In this document: positions 46,450 through 55,596 of the stretch, piece after piece | Numbering within the stretch: the first letter of the stretch is position 1 | Layout of the letters: every line of letters starts with the position of its first letter | NCBI GenBank assembly: GCA_937958675.1 | Contig: CALGND010000018.1 | Coordinates: forward strand, 1 to 62,345 | Length of the DNA: 62,345 bases | DNA from: an uncultured Granulosicoccaceae bacterium | GTDB taxonomy: Bacteria; Pseudomonadota; Gammaproteobacteria; Granulosicoccales; Granulosicoccaceae | Direction of reading: 5' to 3' | Position numbers and translations under genes: made by a program | Notes under the pieces: model-generated | Seen by the model: the letters and a program-made list of their open reading frames with translations, nothing else | Database searches by the model: none | Told to the model about the DNA's origin: nothing

Positions 46450-47385
46450 CTATTTAAGATGTGGTATGTTTTTTAATATCCACTGCAATTGCGTCAGGGT
46501 ATCAAGTTTATCCACCGCAACCGTGGTGTAGTTCTCGGCCGAGCGTATCCAAGTTAATTGCCGCTTAGCCAACTGACGCGTCGCCACCAAAACCTTTTCG
46601 ACACACTCGGCTTCATTGTACACGCCCTCTAGCATTTGCCACACTTGGCGATAACCCACACAACGCATTGATGGCAGCTCTGCATGCAGAACCTTATTCT
46701 GCCGCAGCTGCTTAACCTCGTCTATCAACCCGTCGGCAAACATGATTTGAAGACGTTGTTCAATTCGTCGGTGCAACCATGCGCGATCCTCCGGCACCAA
46801 AGCAAAGTTAAGGGCTTGCATTGGTAACGGCGATTGCGTCTGTTTTTGTAGCTCACTCAATGCAGTGCCACTTATCATAAAAACTTCCAACGCCCGCTGT
46901 AGCCGTTGCGGATCGTTTGGATGAATACGCTGCGCTGATACCGGGTCAACACTGGCCAATCGATCATGCAAAGCTTGCCAGCCTAACAGCGAAGCCTCTT
47001 GAGTGAGTTGCTCACGTATCGCAGGATCGGCATTAGGCAACGGTGCAAGCCCATTTGTGAGTGCATGAAAATACATCATCGTGCCACCAGCTAACACCGC
47101 ACTCTTGCCGCGTCGAGTAATATCCTCGATGGCGGCACAGGCATCGCGGCTAAATCTTGCAACCGAATAAGGGTCGCAAGGTTCGCAAATATCAATTAAG
47201 TGATGAGGTATGGATTGTTTTTCAGCCGATGTTGGTTTTGCAGTGCCGATATCCATCTGTCGATAGACAAGCGCTGAATCAACGCTGACAACCTCAGCAT
47301 CGATAGCCTTAGCAAGCTCAACGGCAAGTGTAGTTTTGCCCGAAGCCGTTGGCCCAAACAGAAAGATTAACTGTGGTGCGTGCAA
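46450..47385 (-). CDS. miaA: tRNA dimethylallyltransferase
   Basis: This 311-residue enzyme adds a dimethylallyl group to A37 of tRNAs reading U-starting codons. Walker A GPTASGKTTLAVELAK, DSALVYRQMDIGTAKP, LAGGTMMYFHAL and MRCVGYRQVWQML are visible. The only start that gives the family's usual N-terminus is TTG at 47385: a stop (TGA) lies nine codons upstream, with no ATG or GTG between. It sits 2 bp after mutL, so translation is probably coupled. Confidence 0.95.
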   Translation of the reverse strand: MHAPQLIFLFGPTASGKTTLAVELAKAIDAEVVSVDSALVYRQMDIGTAKPTSAEKQSIPHHLIDICEPCDPYSVARFSRDACAAIEDITRRGKSAVLAGGTMMYFHALTNGLAPLPNADPAIREQLTQEASLLGWQALHDRLASVDPVSAQRIHPNDPQRLQRALEVFMISGTALSELQKQTQSPLPMQALNFALVPEDRAWLHRRIEQRLQIMFADGLIDEVKQLRQNKVLHAELPSMRCVGYRQVWQMLEGVYNEAECVEKVLVATRQLAKRQLTWIRSAENYTTVAVDKLDTLTQLQWILKNIPHLK

Positions 47386-47387
47386 CC

Positions 47388-49238
47388 TTAGCGGCCCCGC
47401 ATAAAAAGACGATCAAGTTCATTCATATCAAGTTGCGTCCACGTGGGCCTGCCATGATTGCACTGTCCGCTGTTAGGCGTTGTTTCTATCTGACGCAACA
47501 ACGCGTTCATTTCAGGTACGGTTAACGCACGGTTTGCTCGCACTGACCCGTGACAGGCCATCGACGATAACACCTTGTCTATCGCCTCTCGTAATTTATT
47601 GCTATCCCCGTACTCCATAACGTCCGACAGCACATCGCGCAATAGGGCTTCGGCGTTTTCTTGCTTCAATAGTGCTGGCACCGAGCGAATACGCAATTGT
47701 TCTGGCGATAACCTTTCGATTTGCATACCCAGTCCTGCTAGCCAAGTCGACACGGTTTCCGCTTGATCCGCCTCCGCCTCGCTTACCGTCACTGCAACCG
47801 GTACTAGCAACGCTTGCGATACTACTTCATCTGCTTCAAATGCTTTTTTTAATCGCTCGTAGGTTATGCGTTCGTGAGCGGCATGTGCATCCACCACGAT
47901 CAGGCCTTGAGAGTTTTGCGCAAGAATGTACACTCCATGCAGATGCGCCATCGCATAACCTAAAGGCGGCGCTACCGTGTCATCCGGTGTGTGTGGCATA
48001 GCCGCAACAGCTGAATCCCCATAGGGGCTAACCGGTTGGGGTACACGAGGAGACGACAAGCGCTCAAGGCCACGATTGTTATCCTGAACACTTAAGGGCA
48101 TTGCTTGTTGGTGTGGAGTGGCTGAACCGTAACCACCCGCACCGGGCATACTCTGCCCAACCAGGGTACTACCTGACATAGCACTGGGCGGGCTACTAGC
48201 AATGGCATCACCTAAGCTGGACGGCTCCAATGCATCAGCAGGCGTCACTGCGGCTAAAAATTCTTTTAGCGAGCGACGAATAAATCCATGTACCAATTGC
48301 GAATCGCGAAACCGAACCTCTTGCTTACCTGGATGAACGTTAACATCAACCGACGAGGGATCAATCGTCAGAAACAACACAAACGCAGGGTGGCGTTGGT
48401 GATAGATGAGGTCGCTATAGGCTTGCTTAACCGCATGAGACACAACCTTATCTTTGATCATTCGGCCGTTAACGTAAAAGTATTGCATGTCAGCTTGGCT
48501 ACGCGAGAATGCTGGCGATGCAATCCAGCCATGCACTGCTATTTGGTTGTTATCCAGCTCCACTCGGTGAGCGGCTTCCGCAAACGCTTTACCCAATACT
48601 CTTGCTAAGCGCTGATGCTGTGCAGACTCTGAACTAGCAACAGCACAGTCCAATGTATTCTTACCGTTGTGCACCACTCTAAATGCACAATGCGGATTAC
48701 CCAGCGCCAGTGTTTTAACCACTTGTTCACAACGAGAATACTCCGTGCGCGCTGTGCGCATAAACTTACGCCGTGCCGGTACGTTATAAAAAAGATTAAG
48801 TACTTCCACCGTGGTGCCATCAGGATGAGACGCTGGCGAAAGCTCCAGCTCTCCATCGCGCGCATACCGGACTTGCCATGCATTAGCCTCGTTTGCAGGC
48901 TTCGAGGTTAATAACAAACGAGACACCGATGCGATACTGGGCAAGGCTTCGCCACGAAAACCCATCGTGGCCACTGCTTCTAAATCATCCATCGAGCCAA
49001 TCTTGCTGGTGGCATGCCGACTTAGCGCCAACAACAATTCATCTTTTGGGATGCCACCACCATCATCGCGAATACGAATACGCTCTAGACCACCGTGATC
49101 TAGATGAACCTCGCAATGGGTCGCGCCCGCATCAAGCGAGTTCTCGAGCAGCTCCTTAACAATAGAAGCAGGCCGCTCAATCACTTCACCCGCCGCGATT
49201 TGGTTGATCAGATGATCAGGGAGTTGTTGAATGGGCAT
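47388..49238 (-). CDS. mutL: DNA mismatch repair protein MutL, with endonuclease motif
   Basis: This 616-residue protein has a GHKL ATPase N-terminal half (GEVIERPASIVKELLENSLDAGATHCEV, DDGGGIPKDEL, TMGFRGEALPSIASV). A Gly/Pro/Ser-rich linker at about 335-420 follows. The C-terminal half holds VDAHAAHERITYE, matching DQHA-x2-E-x4-E of endonuclease-type MutL, plus ACHGSVRANRAL and CNHGRPTW. E. coli MutL lacks that motif and relies on MutH; this one should nick DNA itself. It lies between amiB and miaA, as usual. Confidence 0.95.
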   Translation of the reverse strand: MPIQQLPDHLINQIAAGEVIERPASIVKELLENSLDAGATHCEVHLDHGGLERIRIRDDGGGIPKDELLLALSRHATSKIGSMDDLEAVATMGFRGEALPSIASVSRLLLTSKPANEANAWQVRYARDGELELSPASHPDGTTVEVLNLFYNVPARRKFMRTARTEYSRCEQVVKTLALGNPHCAFRVVHNGKNTLDCAVASSESAQHQRLARVLGKAFAEAAHRVELDNNQIAVHGWIASPAFSRSQADMQYFYVNGRMIKDKVVSHAVKQAYSDLIYHQRHPAFVLFLTIDPSSVDVNVHPGKQEVRFRDSQLVHGFIRRSLKEFLAAVTPADALEPSSLGDAIASSPPSAMSGSTLVGQSMPGAGGYGSATPHQQAMPLSVQDNNRGLERLSSPRVPQPVSPYGDSAVAAMPHTPDDTVAPPLGYAMAHLHGVYILAQNSQGLIVVDAHAAHERITYERLKKAFEADEVVSQALLVPVAVTVSEAEADQAETVSTWLAGLGMQIERLSPEQLRIRSVPALLKQENAEALLRDVLSDVMEYGDSNKLREAIDKVLSSMACHGSVRANRALTVPEMNALLRQIETTPNSGQCNHGRPTWTQLDMNELDRLFMRGR

Positions 49239-49272
49239 GGGTAATCTAGTCAGGCATTGTCACCTAACATTA

Positions 49273-49290
49273 TGCGGCAAAACTGCCGCA
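49273..49290 (-). terminator. Hairpin between amidase and mutL genes
   Basis: On the minus strand TGCGGCA-GTTT-TGCCGCA is a perfect 7-bp stem with a 4-nt loop, 8 nt after the amidase stop. It lacks a T-run, so it may be a weak terminator, an attenuator or an RNA-stability element. Confidence 0.4.
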
Positions 49291-49297
49291 GATAGTA

Positions 49298-50569
49298 TTA
49301 GCCCGAGTTCTTCTGCCGCGCCGCTGCCAATCGGGTTCCCACTGGGGCGCGGCGATTAAGATAACGCACCACGCCGTTTTGAATGGCAATGGCGAGCGTA
49401 TCTTGAAACCTTGCGTCGTTTAGCTTCTTCTCTTCAAGTAAATTAGAGATAAAAGCGATTTCCACCAACACGGACGGGATATCCGGGGACCGCAGAACGG
49501 CAAAATTAGCCGTCTCAACATTAGGTTTATGCACTGGCCCCACTTGCTTGAGCTGGGCGAGCACTTCTGCACCCATATCCAAGCTAGCCTCTAACGTTGA
49601 ATTTTGCGCTAAATTTAGCAACGTCTGCTGAAGATCATCGCTTAATCCATCGAGCTGCACTTCACCGAACAAGGCATCCGTACTATTCTCTTTTTCGGCC
49701 AACCATTGAGCAGCTTGCGAACTTGCGCCCTTAAGCGACAATGCATAAACCGAACTGCCCGCAGCCGTTAAGCGTTTAAACGCATCAGCATGCACAGATA
49801 CAAATATGTCTGCATGTCGCTCTCGAGCAAGGCGTATTCGGTCACCCAGTGCAATGTACTCATCCTTGCTTCGTGTGAGTATGGCGCTAATGCCCTCTTG
49901 TGCATTAAGTCGCTCGTGCAAACGAAGCGCTACAGCCAGCGTGATATCTTTTTCCATTGTTTTGCGTTGGCCCAGTGCACCTGGATCTTTTCCGCCGTGG
50001 CCAGCATCAATGGCCACAATGACGTCGCGCAAATCACCAGCAGGAATCGCTACCTGCTCAACAGGCGTGGATGGGCTTGAGTTTGCTTGGATAGCATCGG
50101 CACTGTCAGTGGCTTCCAGCACGATGCCAGTGTCGATTATTAACCGTTGACCACCTTGGCGCGCGATCGACTCAAAACTTGGCTTAGCAGCTTTCGCCAG
50201 ATCTATCGCAATACGCAATTTTTGGTTGCCATGATAACCGTGACGAACATCCAACATCATCCCACGTGAAGCATCTAGGTCTAGCGCGGTTTTAAGTTCG
50301 GCATAGGCCAGATCAATCACTAAACGGTGGGGATTACTAAGCGCAAACACATTGGCATTCTCGATGGGCTGATCAAAGTCGAGATGCAACATTAGATTGG
50401 ATTGCTGCACCACTTGAAAGCGCATCAACTGGGCACTGCCTGCCGCTGAAGACGCAAAGCCGCCAAGCAATAAAATGGATCCAAGCAAACACAGCGTAAG
50501 TCGCCGAATACGCTGCGATTCACGCAGTTGCGTATGCCGCTTAAACACTAGCAAAATTGAATTGTTCAA
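49298..50569 (-). CDS. N-acetylmuramoyl-L-alanine amidase (AmiB/AmiC type, AMIN domain)
   Basis: This 423-residue periplasmic amidase cuts the peptide from peptidoglycan during cell separation. A signal sequence (LTLCLLGSILLLGGFASSA) precedes an AMIN domain (about 50-150). The Amidase_3 domain (about 185-405) shows zinc ligands in AIDAGHGGKDPGALG, the Glu of TMEKDITLA and H in FVSVHADAF. No LysM is present. The start is TTG with AAGGGGG upstream; a GTG seven codons in is an alternative. It lies in the tsaE-amiB-mutL-miaA order. Confidence 0.93.
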   Translation of the reverse strand: MNNSILLVFKRHTQLRESQRIRRLTLCLLGSILLLGGFASSAAGSAQLMRFQVVQQSNLMLHLDFDQPIENANVFALSNPHRLVIDLAYAELKTALDLDASRGMMLDVRHGYHGNQKLRIAIDLAKAAKPSFESIARQGGQRLIIDTGIVLEATDSADAIQANSSPSTPVEQVAIPAGDLRDVIVAIDAGHGGKDPGALGQRKTMEKDITLAVALRLHERLNAQEGISAILTRSKDEYIALGDRIRLARERHADIFVSVHADAFKRLTAAGSSVYALSLKGASSQAAQWLAEKENSTDALFGEVQLDGLSDDLQQTLLNLAQNSTLEASLDMGAEVLAQLKQVGPVHKPNVETANFAVLRSPDIPSVLVEIAFISNLLEEKKLNDARFQDTLAIAIQNGVVRYLNRRAPVGTRLAAARQKNSG

Positions 50570-50633
50570 TGAACCCCCTTACTCGGCACACTGTCTTCAT
50601 GCGGACAGCTGGAGCCACACTAAGCATAGATGG

Positions 50634-51074
50634 CTATTTCGACAAATCAACCGCTGTTGAGATATGCATTATTCTGCCCGGTAGTGCGTACTCCAGCGCC
50701 ACCACATAATCAGCTGCTGGGATTAGGCTGCCGCCCTTTTCCGACCACTCCACCAGCACTAGATCCGCTTGACTAGTGAGTTCGCGATAGCCCAGTGCAT
50801 GCAGCTCTTCTGGGTCTTCTAAGCGATACAGATCAAAATGCACCACCTGCAAACTACCCGCCTGGTAGGTTTCGAGCAATGTATAGGTGGGGCTTTTTAC
50901 ATTTCCCTCATATCCGAGCGATTGGATCAAGGCACGGGCAAAAGTGGTTTTACCCGCGCCCAGCTCACCGGATAAATACACAACAGCAGGAAAGCGAAGC
51001 GCTGATCCAAACTGCGTTGCGGCAGTCAGCAAGGCGTCCTCATCGATAAGATTTTTTGTTTGAGCTTGCATCAT
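50634..51074 (-). CDS. tsaE: tRNA threonylcarbamoyladenosine biosynthesis ATPase TsaE
   Basis: This 146-residue P-loop protein is needed with TsaB and TsaD to form t6A37 in tRNAs. Walker A GELGAGKTTFARALIQSLG, the VKSPTYTLLETYQ block with its conserved Thr, HFDLYRLEDPEELHALGY and LVEWSEKG are all typical. Two tandem ATGs begin it. It is 1 bp after rluC on the same strand. Confidence 0.95.
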   Translation of the reverse strand: MMQAQTKNLIDEDALLTAATQFGSALRFPAVVYLSGELGAGKTTFARALIQSLGYEGNVKSPTYTLLETYQAGSLQVVHFDLYRLEDPEELHALGYRELTSQADLVLVEWSEKGGSLIPAADYVVALEYALPGRIMHISTAVDLSK

Positions 51075-51075
51075 A

Positions 51076-52026
51076 TTATTGGCCCAACTGAGTGAGCGCC
51101 GTTAGTGTTTTCTGCCATTGAGCATCTGGCTCAATGGTGATACTGATTGTCTCTGCCTTCCATTCAAATTCGAGCTGACGCGCATGTAGCATTAAGCGCT
51201 TAATACCTTTACCAGCAAAGCGCTCGTTGTCGGCACGCTTGCCGTAGCGCTCGTCACCTACAATCGCATGCCCTGAATGTTGCGCGTGCACTCTGATTTG
51301 GTGCGTTCGCCCGGTTTCAATGGCCACCTCCAGCAGTGTGGCTTCGTTATATCGTTCAATACGCGTAAAGTGGGACACAGCCGACTGGCCATTGTCGGCA
51401 ACAATGACCTTTCGCTGCCCACCGGCCTCTTGATTTTTCAGCAGCGGCACCTTGACGGTTTGGGTCGCGTTTGGCCATTGCCCAGACACCATTGCGTAGT
51501 AACGCTTATTAACTTCGCGCTCCCGAAACAAGTTTTGAAGCTGTCGATTCACGCCGTTATTGCTGGCAATCAGCAAACAACCGCTAGTGCCCTTATCTAT
51601 CCGATGTACCAGCTCAAGTGCTGGATTATCTTCATGCTGCCGCAAAGCGTCGATCAACCCAAAAGGCAACCCTGAGCCACCATGCACTGCCAAGCCGGCA
51701 GGCTTATCCACCACGATAAGATCGTCGTTCCGGTAGGCAATCCGGCCCGCAATTCGGGCCGCCAGCTCATCAGGAACAGAGATTTTCGCTTTTGCTGCGA
51801 TCTTAAGTGGCGGTATCCTGACAATATCGCCGCCTACAAGCTTGCGAGTGGGCTTACAACGACCACTGTTGATTCTGACCTGACCAGTACGAATAATGCG
51901 GTATATATGGCTACGAGGCACACCTGGAGCCCGGCGAATAAGAAAGTTATCCACACGCTGGCCTGCCTCGCCTTCCTCAACCGTGACTAAACGCACTGAG
52001 GCCGAATTACTGTCTGATTCGTGCAT
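51076..52026 (-). CDS. rluC: 23S rRNA pseudouridine synthase RluC
   Basis: This 316-residue enzyme makes pseudouridines in 23S rRNA. The ATG at 52026 gives MHESDSNSASVRLVTVEEGEAGQRVDNFL, the usual N-terminus; the open frame reaching 52263 is unsupported. An S4 domain (GVPRSHIYRIIRTGQVRINSGRCKP) precedes the catalytic block HRIDKGTSGCLLIA (Asp in HRLD-type motif). GRTHQIRVHAQHSGHAIVGDERYG closes the domain. It is divergent from rne, a conserved arrangement in gammaproteobacteria. Confidence 0.95.
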   Translation of the reverse strand: MHESDSNSASVRLVTVEEGEAGQRVDNFLIRRAPGVPRSHIYRIIRTGQVRINSGRCKPTRKLVGGDIVRIPPLKIAAKAKISVPDELAARIAGRIAYRNDDLIVVDKPAGLAVHGGSGLPFGLIDALRQHEDNPALELVHRIDKGTSGCLLIASNNGVNRQLQNLFREREVNKRYYAMVSGQWPNATQTVKVPLLKNQEAGGQRKVIVADNGQSAVSHFTRIERYNEATLLEVAIETGRTHQIRVHAQHSGHAIVGDERYGKRADNERFAGKGIKRLMLHARQLEFEWKAETISITIEPDAQWQKTLTALTQLGQ

Positions 52027-52191
52027 GAATGTTGCTATACTCTCATAAGCGCTGAATGGAGCCAACCGACTACAATTTCTAGTAAGTACGGATTCTCTAG
52101 CCAGTTTATCGAAGTTTATGACGATAACTAGCTCATCGCTAAAAGATACACCAAGTGAACAACTGGCTGAGCTCATAGCTGATCTGTACTG

Positions 52192-52245
52192 ATATCTGCA
52201 GATATTGCAGATTGACAGATATAGATTTATAGAATTTACAGATAT
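52192..52245. repeat. CAGATAT repeat cluster in the rluC-rne intergenic region
   Basis: CAGATAT occurs at 52199-52205, 52216-52222 and 52239-52245, with a related CAGATTG at 52208-52214. A perfect 14-bp palindrome ATATCTGCAGATAT covers 52192-52205. A consensus -35 hexamer TTGACA (52212-52217) overlaps the cluster, without a clear -10 at 17 bp. This 533-bp gap (52027-52559) has no gene and holds the rne promoter and long leader. Confidence 0.5.
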
Positions 52246-52270
52246 GTAGAGCAGCCTTAGCAACCCACTG

Positions 52271-52292
52271 AACCGTTCTCTAGCGAACGGTT
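52271..52292 (+). promoter_or_regulatory. rne leader hairpin 1
   Basis: AACCGTTC-TCTAGC-GAACGGTT forms a perfect 8-bp stem with a 6-nt loop, about 270 nt before the rne start. In E. coli the long rne leader folds into hairpins that RNase E itself cuts to control its own level. This may be an equivalent; the function is inferred. Confidence 0.5.
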
Positions 52293-52533
52293 ATTTGAAA
52301 AGGGTTCGCAGACACAATTTTTACGCTAGGCCAGGTAATCACAACCCGCCCTAGCAACGCGCCAGGCATCACAGCCGGCAGACTTATTTAAACGATAAAA
52401 CTAACTAAACCCGGAACAACAACACCCTAGCAATGTCCTTCGCGCTACTCACAATATTAATACTGCTTAGCCTGTGGCACTTTCGCCAACAGAAGCCTGC
52501 GTATGCTCATATAAGCGACCAGAGACTGGTGAC

Positions 52534-52550
52534 CCGTTCTTCCGGAACGG
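52534..52550 (+). promoter_or_regulatory. rne leader hairpin 2, over the ribosome binding site
   Basis: CCGTTC-TTCCG-GAACGG is a 6-bp stem ending 9 nt before the rne ATG. The best SD (GGAA, 52549-52552) begins in its 3' arm, so the stem would partly hide it. The stem is the core of the hairpin 1 stem, so arms of the two could pair with each other. Confidence 0.5.
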
Positions 52551-52559
52551 AAACAAATA

Positions 52560-55511
52560 ATGAAACGAATGTTAATCAACGCGACTCACGAAGAAGAGCT
52601 TCGCGTAGCCATAGTCGACGGCCAACGCCTCAACGATCTAGACATAGAGCATAAGGAACGCGAACAAAAGAAATCCAATATATACAAAGCAAAAATAACC
52701 CGCGTCGAGCCTAGCCTCGAAGCCGCTTTTGTTGACTATGGCGCCGAGCGTCATGGCTTCCTCCCATTTAAAGAAATCGCCAAGGAATACCTTTCCGATA
52801 AAGCCCACCGTGGCGATGGCCGTCCTAATGTTCGCGATGGCATCAAAGAGGGCCAGGAAATCCTGGTTCAAATAGAAAAAGAAGAACGTAGCAATAAGGG
52901 CGCAGCCCTCACCACCTTTATCAGCCTTGCTGGACGCTTTTTGGTACTGATGCCAAACAACGCCCGAGCCGGTGGTGTATCACGTCGTATCGAAGGCGAC
53001 GAACGAACCGAACTAAAAGCCGCTATGGCTGAGGTCAACACACCTGATGGTATGGGCACAATTGTGCGTACCGCGGGCGTGGGCAGAACCTCCGAAGAAC
53101 TCCAATGGGATCTGGATTACCAAGCTGCGATCTGGCACGCCATCGAAGAGGCTGCGGAAGGCAAGAAAGCCCCATTCCTGGTCTACCAAGAAAGCAACAT
53201 TATTGTGCGAGCCCTGCGTGATTATTTCCGCAGCGATATCGGCGAAATCATCGTTGACGAGCAAGCCACGTTCGATCAATCGGCTGAATTCATTCGCATG
53301 TACATGCCGCAAAATGCACGCAAACTTAAGCTATATGAAGACGATGTTCCCTTGTTCAACCGCTACCAGATTGAAAGCCAAATAGAGTCTGCGTTTCAAC
53401 GTGAAGTTCGCCTGCCTTCAGGTGGCGCATTAGTCATTGATCACACTGAAGCGTTAATCTCTATCGATGTCAACTCAGCTCGCGCCACCAAGGGTAGCGA
53501 CATCGAAGAAACAGCCGCCAATACTAACCTTGAAGCTGCTGACGAAGTTGCACGCCAGCTTCGCCTGCGCGACCTAGGTGGCCTCGTGGTTATCGACTTT
53601 ATCGACATGATGTCTAATCGTAACCAGCGGGCCGTTGAAAACCGATTACGCGATGCACTAAAGCAGGACCGCGCTCGAGTACAAATAGGGCGTATCTCAC
53701 GCTTTGGCCTACTAGAAATGTCGCGACAGCGTTTACGCCCATCACTGGGTGAATCTTCCGAAAGTGTTTGCCCGCGCTGCCAAGGCCATGGCACCGTTCG
53801 TGGCACCGAATCAACGGCATTGTCAATCCTCCGCTTACTCGAAGAGGAAGCCATGAAAGACAATACCGATAAAGTCTTTGCTGACGTACCAGTCGATGTG
53901 GCAACGTACCTACTTAATGAAAAACGCGCTAGCATCAACGAGATCGAAGTGCGTAACAACGTCACGTTATTGATCGTTGCTAACCCAACATTTGAAACGC
54001 CTAACTACACAATAGAACGAGTCCGTGCGTCTGATTCTGATCACGACACAGTAAAGAAAAATAGCTACGAGCTAGCAACAGATAATATCGAAGCACAAGC
54101 ACAAGCGGATAGCAAGCCATCCAAGCCAATCGAACGAGCAGCTGTTGGCAATGTTGTCCCGGACATGCCTGCACCAACACCTGCAAAAGCCCTAGCGGCA
54201 GCACCTGAAGTGGCCGCCAAAACCAGCGGCTTAAAAGGTATCTTGGGCAAAGTGACTTCCATTTTCGGTGCAAAGCCTACTGAAGTAGAGCCCCCAGCGC
54301 CAACACCTGAAGAAGCAAAAGAAACCGCGCGTAAGAGCAATAATCGCAACAACCGCAACCAAAATCGCAAGCCACGTAACGCCCGCTCTAACTCTGAAGA
54401 TAGTGGTGATGCTCGTCGTCAGAAAAAGAAAAACGGCTCGCGTAATAACCGCAACCGAAACAAGAAAAACGAGAATCGCGATAAGAAGCCAGCTGAGAAT
54501 GCTGACTCTGCTACCAACAATGTCAACGCTGATGGCAAACCAGGTACGGCAGCATCCAACGCAGAGCAAAAGCCAAAATCAGAACGTGGTGGACGGCGTC
54601 GCGGCCGCGGTGGCAAGCGTAATCAAGCCAACAAGCAAGCTGCAAACGATGAGCAAACCGAAAACGCTAAGAACGATTCGCCGAGTAATGCACCTAACGA
54701 GCAAGCCAAAGCTGCGGCCGACACTCCAAAGCCAGTCAGTGGTGTCATGCAAACTGGCGCTGTAGTTTCTGCTAGCGCTAACGATGCCAATGCAACAGGA
54801 AACAAAAAGCCTGAAGCCAACGGCAACGTAGCAGCGAGCGAAGTCACCACACCTGTTAGCGATGAAGCCAACGGTAATGTAGCTGACTCGAACGAGGCTG
54901 GTAATAAGAAGCGCGCTCCAAGCAGACGTCGCCAGAAAGTCCAGAACAAGCAGGAAGCTGAGAAGAACGAAGCTGACAGTAGTAGCAAACCACAAGCTAA
55001 ACCAGCCCAGGCTGGTTCAGAAAATGCCACTACAGACCAAGCAGGCAATAACGGCAGCAGCGATGCAGATCAGCGACCGCGGCAGGGTTCAAACTACAAC
55101 CGCTCACGCCGGCACAACAACCGAAAAACAGAAGGCGAGCAATCCTCAGATACCTCAGGCAACGATGCTCAAAAAGCAAACTCAAGCCCGGCGGTTTCTG
55201 TCACGGCAGCGGCGGCGGCAAGCGCCGCAGCAAAGCCAAGTGCAGCGCCGACACCTAACGCTACAGCCCCATCGCCTGCTGCAAAGCCTAGCGCGGCACC
55301 AACACCGAGCACTACTACGGCTACGGCATCAGCGCCTGCTGCGAAACCAGATGTCGATGCAAACCCAGTGTCGCAACGTCAGCCAAGCCAGCTCAAAGGC
55401 TCGGTGAAATCGTTAGCTAATCGTGACGAGGGTGGACTATCGTTTGCCTCTCGTAAGGTTGTTGATGTAGACGGGTCTAACAAGAAGCCCACTGGCGAAA
55501 CCAGCGACTAA
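52560..55511 (+). CDS. rne: Ribonuclease E
   Basis: This 983-residue essential endoribonuclease scaffolds the RNA degradosome. The S1 domain (about 36-118), 5' sensor and DNase I-like domain are conserved; catalytic D303 lies in [19 protein letters not shown] and the second Asp in [18 protein letters not shown]. The Zn-link C404-P-R-C407 matches E. coli numbering. An amphipathic [15 protein letters not shown] near 558-572 looks like the membrane-targeting helix. The C-terminal half is disordered: Arg/Asn/Lys-rich (about 585-690), Ala/Asn/Glu-rich, two [15 protein letters not shown] copies near 885-915, then a conserved-looking tail ([21 protein letters not shown]). Confidence 0.96.
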   Translation: MKRMLINATHEEELRVAIVDGQRLNDLDIEHKEREQKKSNIYKAKITRVEPSLEAAFVDYGAERHGFLPFKEIAKEYLSDKAHRGDGRPNVRDGIKEGQEILVQIEKEERSNKGAALTTFISLAGRFLVLMPNNARAGGVSRRIEGDERTELKAAMAEVNTPDGMGTIVRTAGVGRTSEELQWDLDYQAAIWHAIEEAAEGKKAPFLVYQESNIIVRALRDYFRSDIGEIIVDEQATFDQSAEFIRMYMPQNARKLKLYEDDVPLFNRYQIESQIESAFQREVRLPSGGALVIDHTEALISIDVNSARATKGSDIEETAANTNLEAADEVARQLRLRDLGGLVVIDFIDMMSNRNQRAVENRLRDALKQDRARVQIGRISRFGLLEMSRQRLRPSLGESSESVCPRCQGHGTVRGTESTALSILRLLEEEAMKDNTDKVFADVPVDVATYLLNEKRASINEIEVRNNVTLLIVANPTFETPNYTIERVRASDSDHDTVKKNSYELATDNIEAQAQADSKPSKPIERAAVGNVVPDMPAPTPAKALAAAPEVAAKTSGLKGILGKVTSIFGAKPTEVEPPAPTPEEAKETARKSNNRNNRNQNRKPRNARSNSEDSGDARRQKKKNGSRNNRNRNKKNENRDKKPAENADSATNNVNADGKPGTAASNAEQKPKSERGGRRRGRGGKRNQANKQAANDEQTENAKNDSPSNAPNEQAKAAADTPKPVSGVMQTGAVVSASANDANATGNKKPEANGNVAASEVTTPVSDEANGNVADSNEAGNKKRAPSRRRQKVQNKQEAEKNEADSSSKPQAKPAQAGSENATTDQAGNNGSSDADQRPRQGSNYNRSRRHNNRKTEGEQSSDTSGNDAQKANSSPAVSVTAAAAASAAAKPSAAPTPNATAPSPAAKPSAAPTPSTTTATASAPAAKPDVDANPVSQRQPSQLKGSVKSLANRDEGGLSFASRKVVDVDGSNKKPTGETSD

Positions 55512-55543
55512 CGCAATAGCGACTATTGACTTAGCGCCTCGGC

Positions 55544-55561
55544 CCCCGCCTTCGCGGGGGT
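55544..55561. repeat. GC-rich hairpin after rne
   Basis: CCCCCGC-CTTC-GCGGGGG is a perfect 7-bp stem with a 4-nt loop between the convergent rne and dynamin-like genes. There is no T-run on either strand, so it may be a REP-like element or an mRNA-end stabiliser and only possibly a terminator. Confidence 0.5.
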
Positions 55562-55596
55562 GACAGTCTTAGAGTACTACTGCCCGGAAACTTGAT

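Noticed and set aside
52027..52263. N-terminal extension of rluC by 79 codons
   Set aside because: No RluC has it; the family N-terminus begins at the ATG at 52026, and the extension reads across the CAGATAT repeats.
52433..52654. Open frame in the rne leader
   Set aside because: It overlaps the rne start in another frame, has no family resemblance and no good ribosome site.
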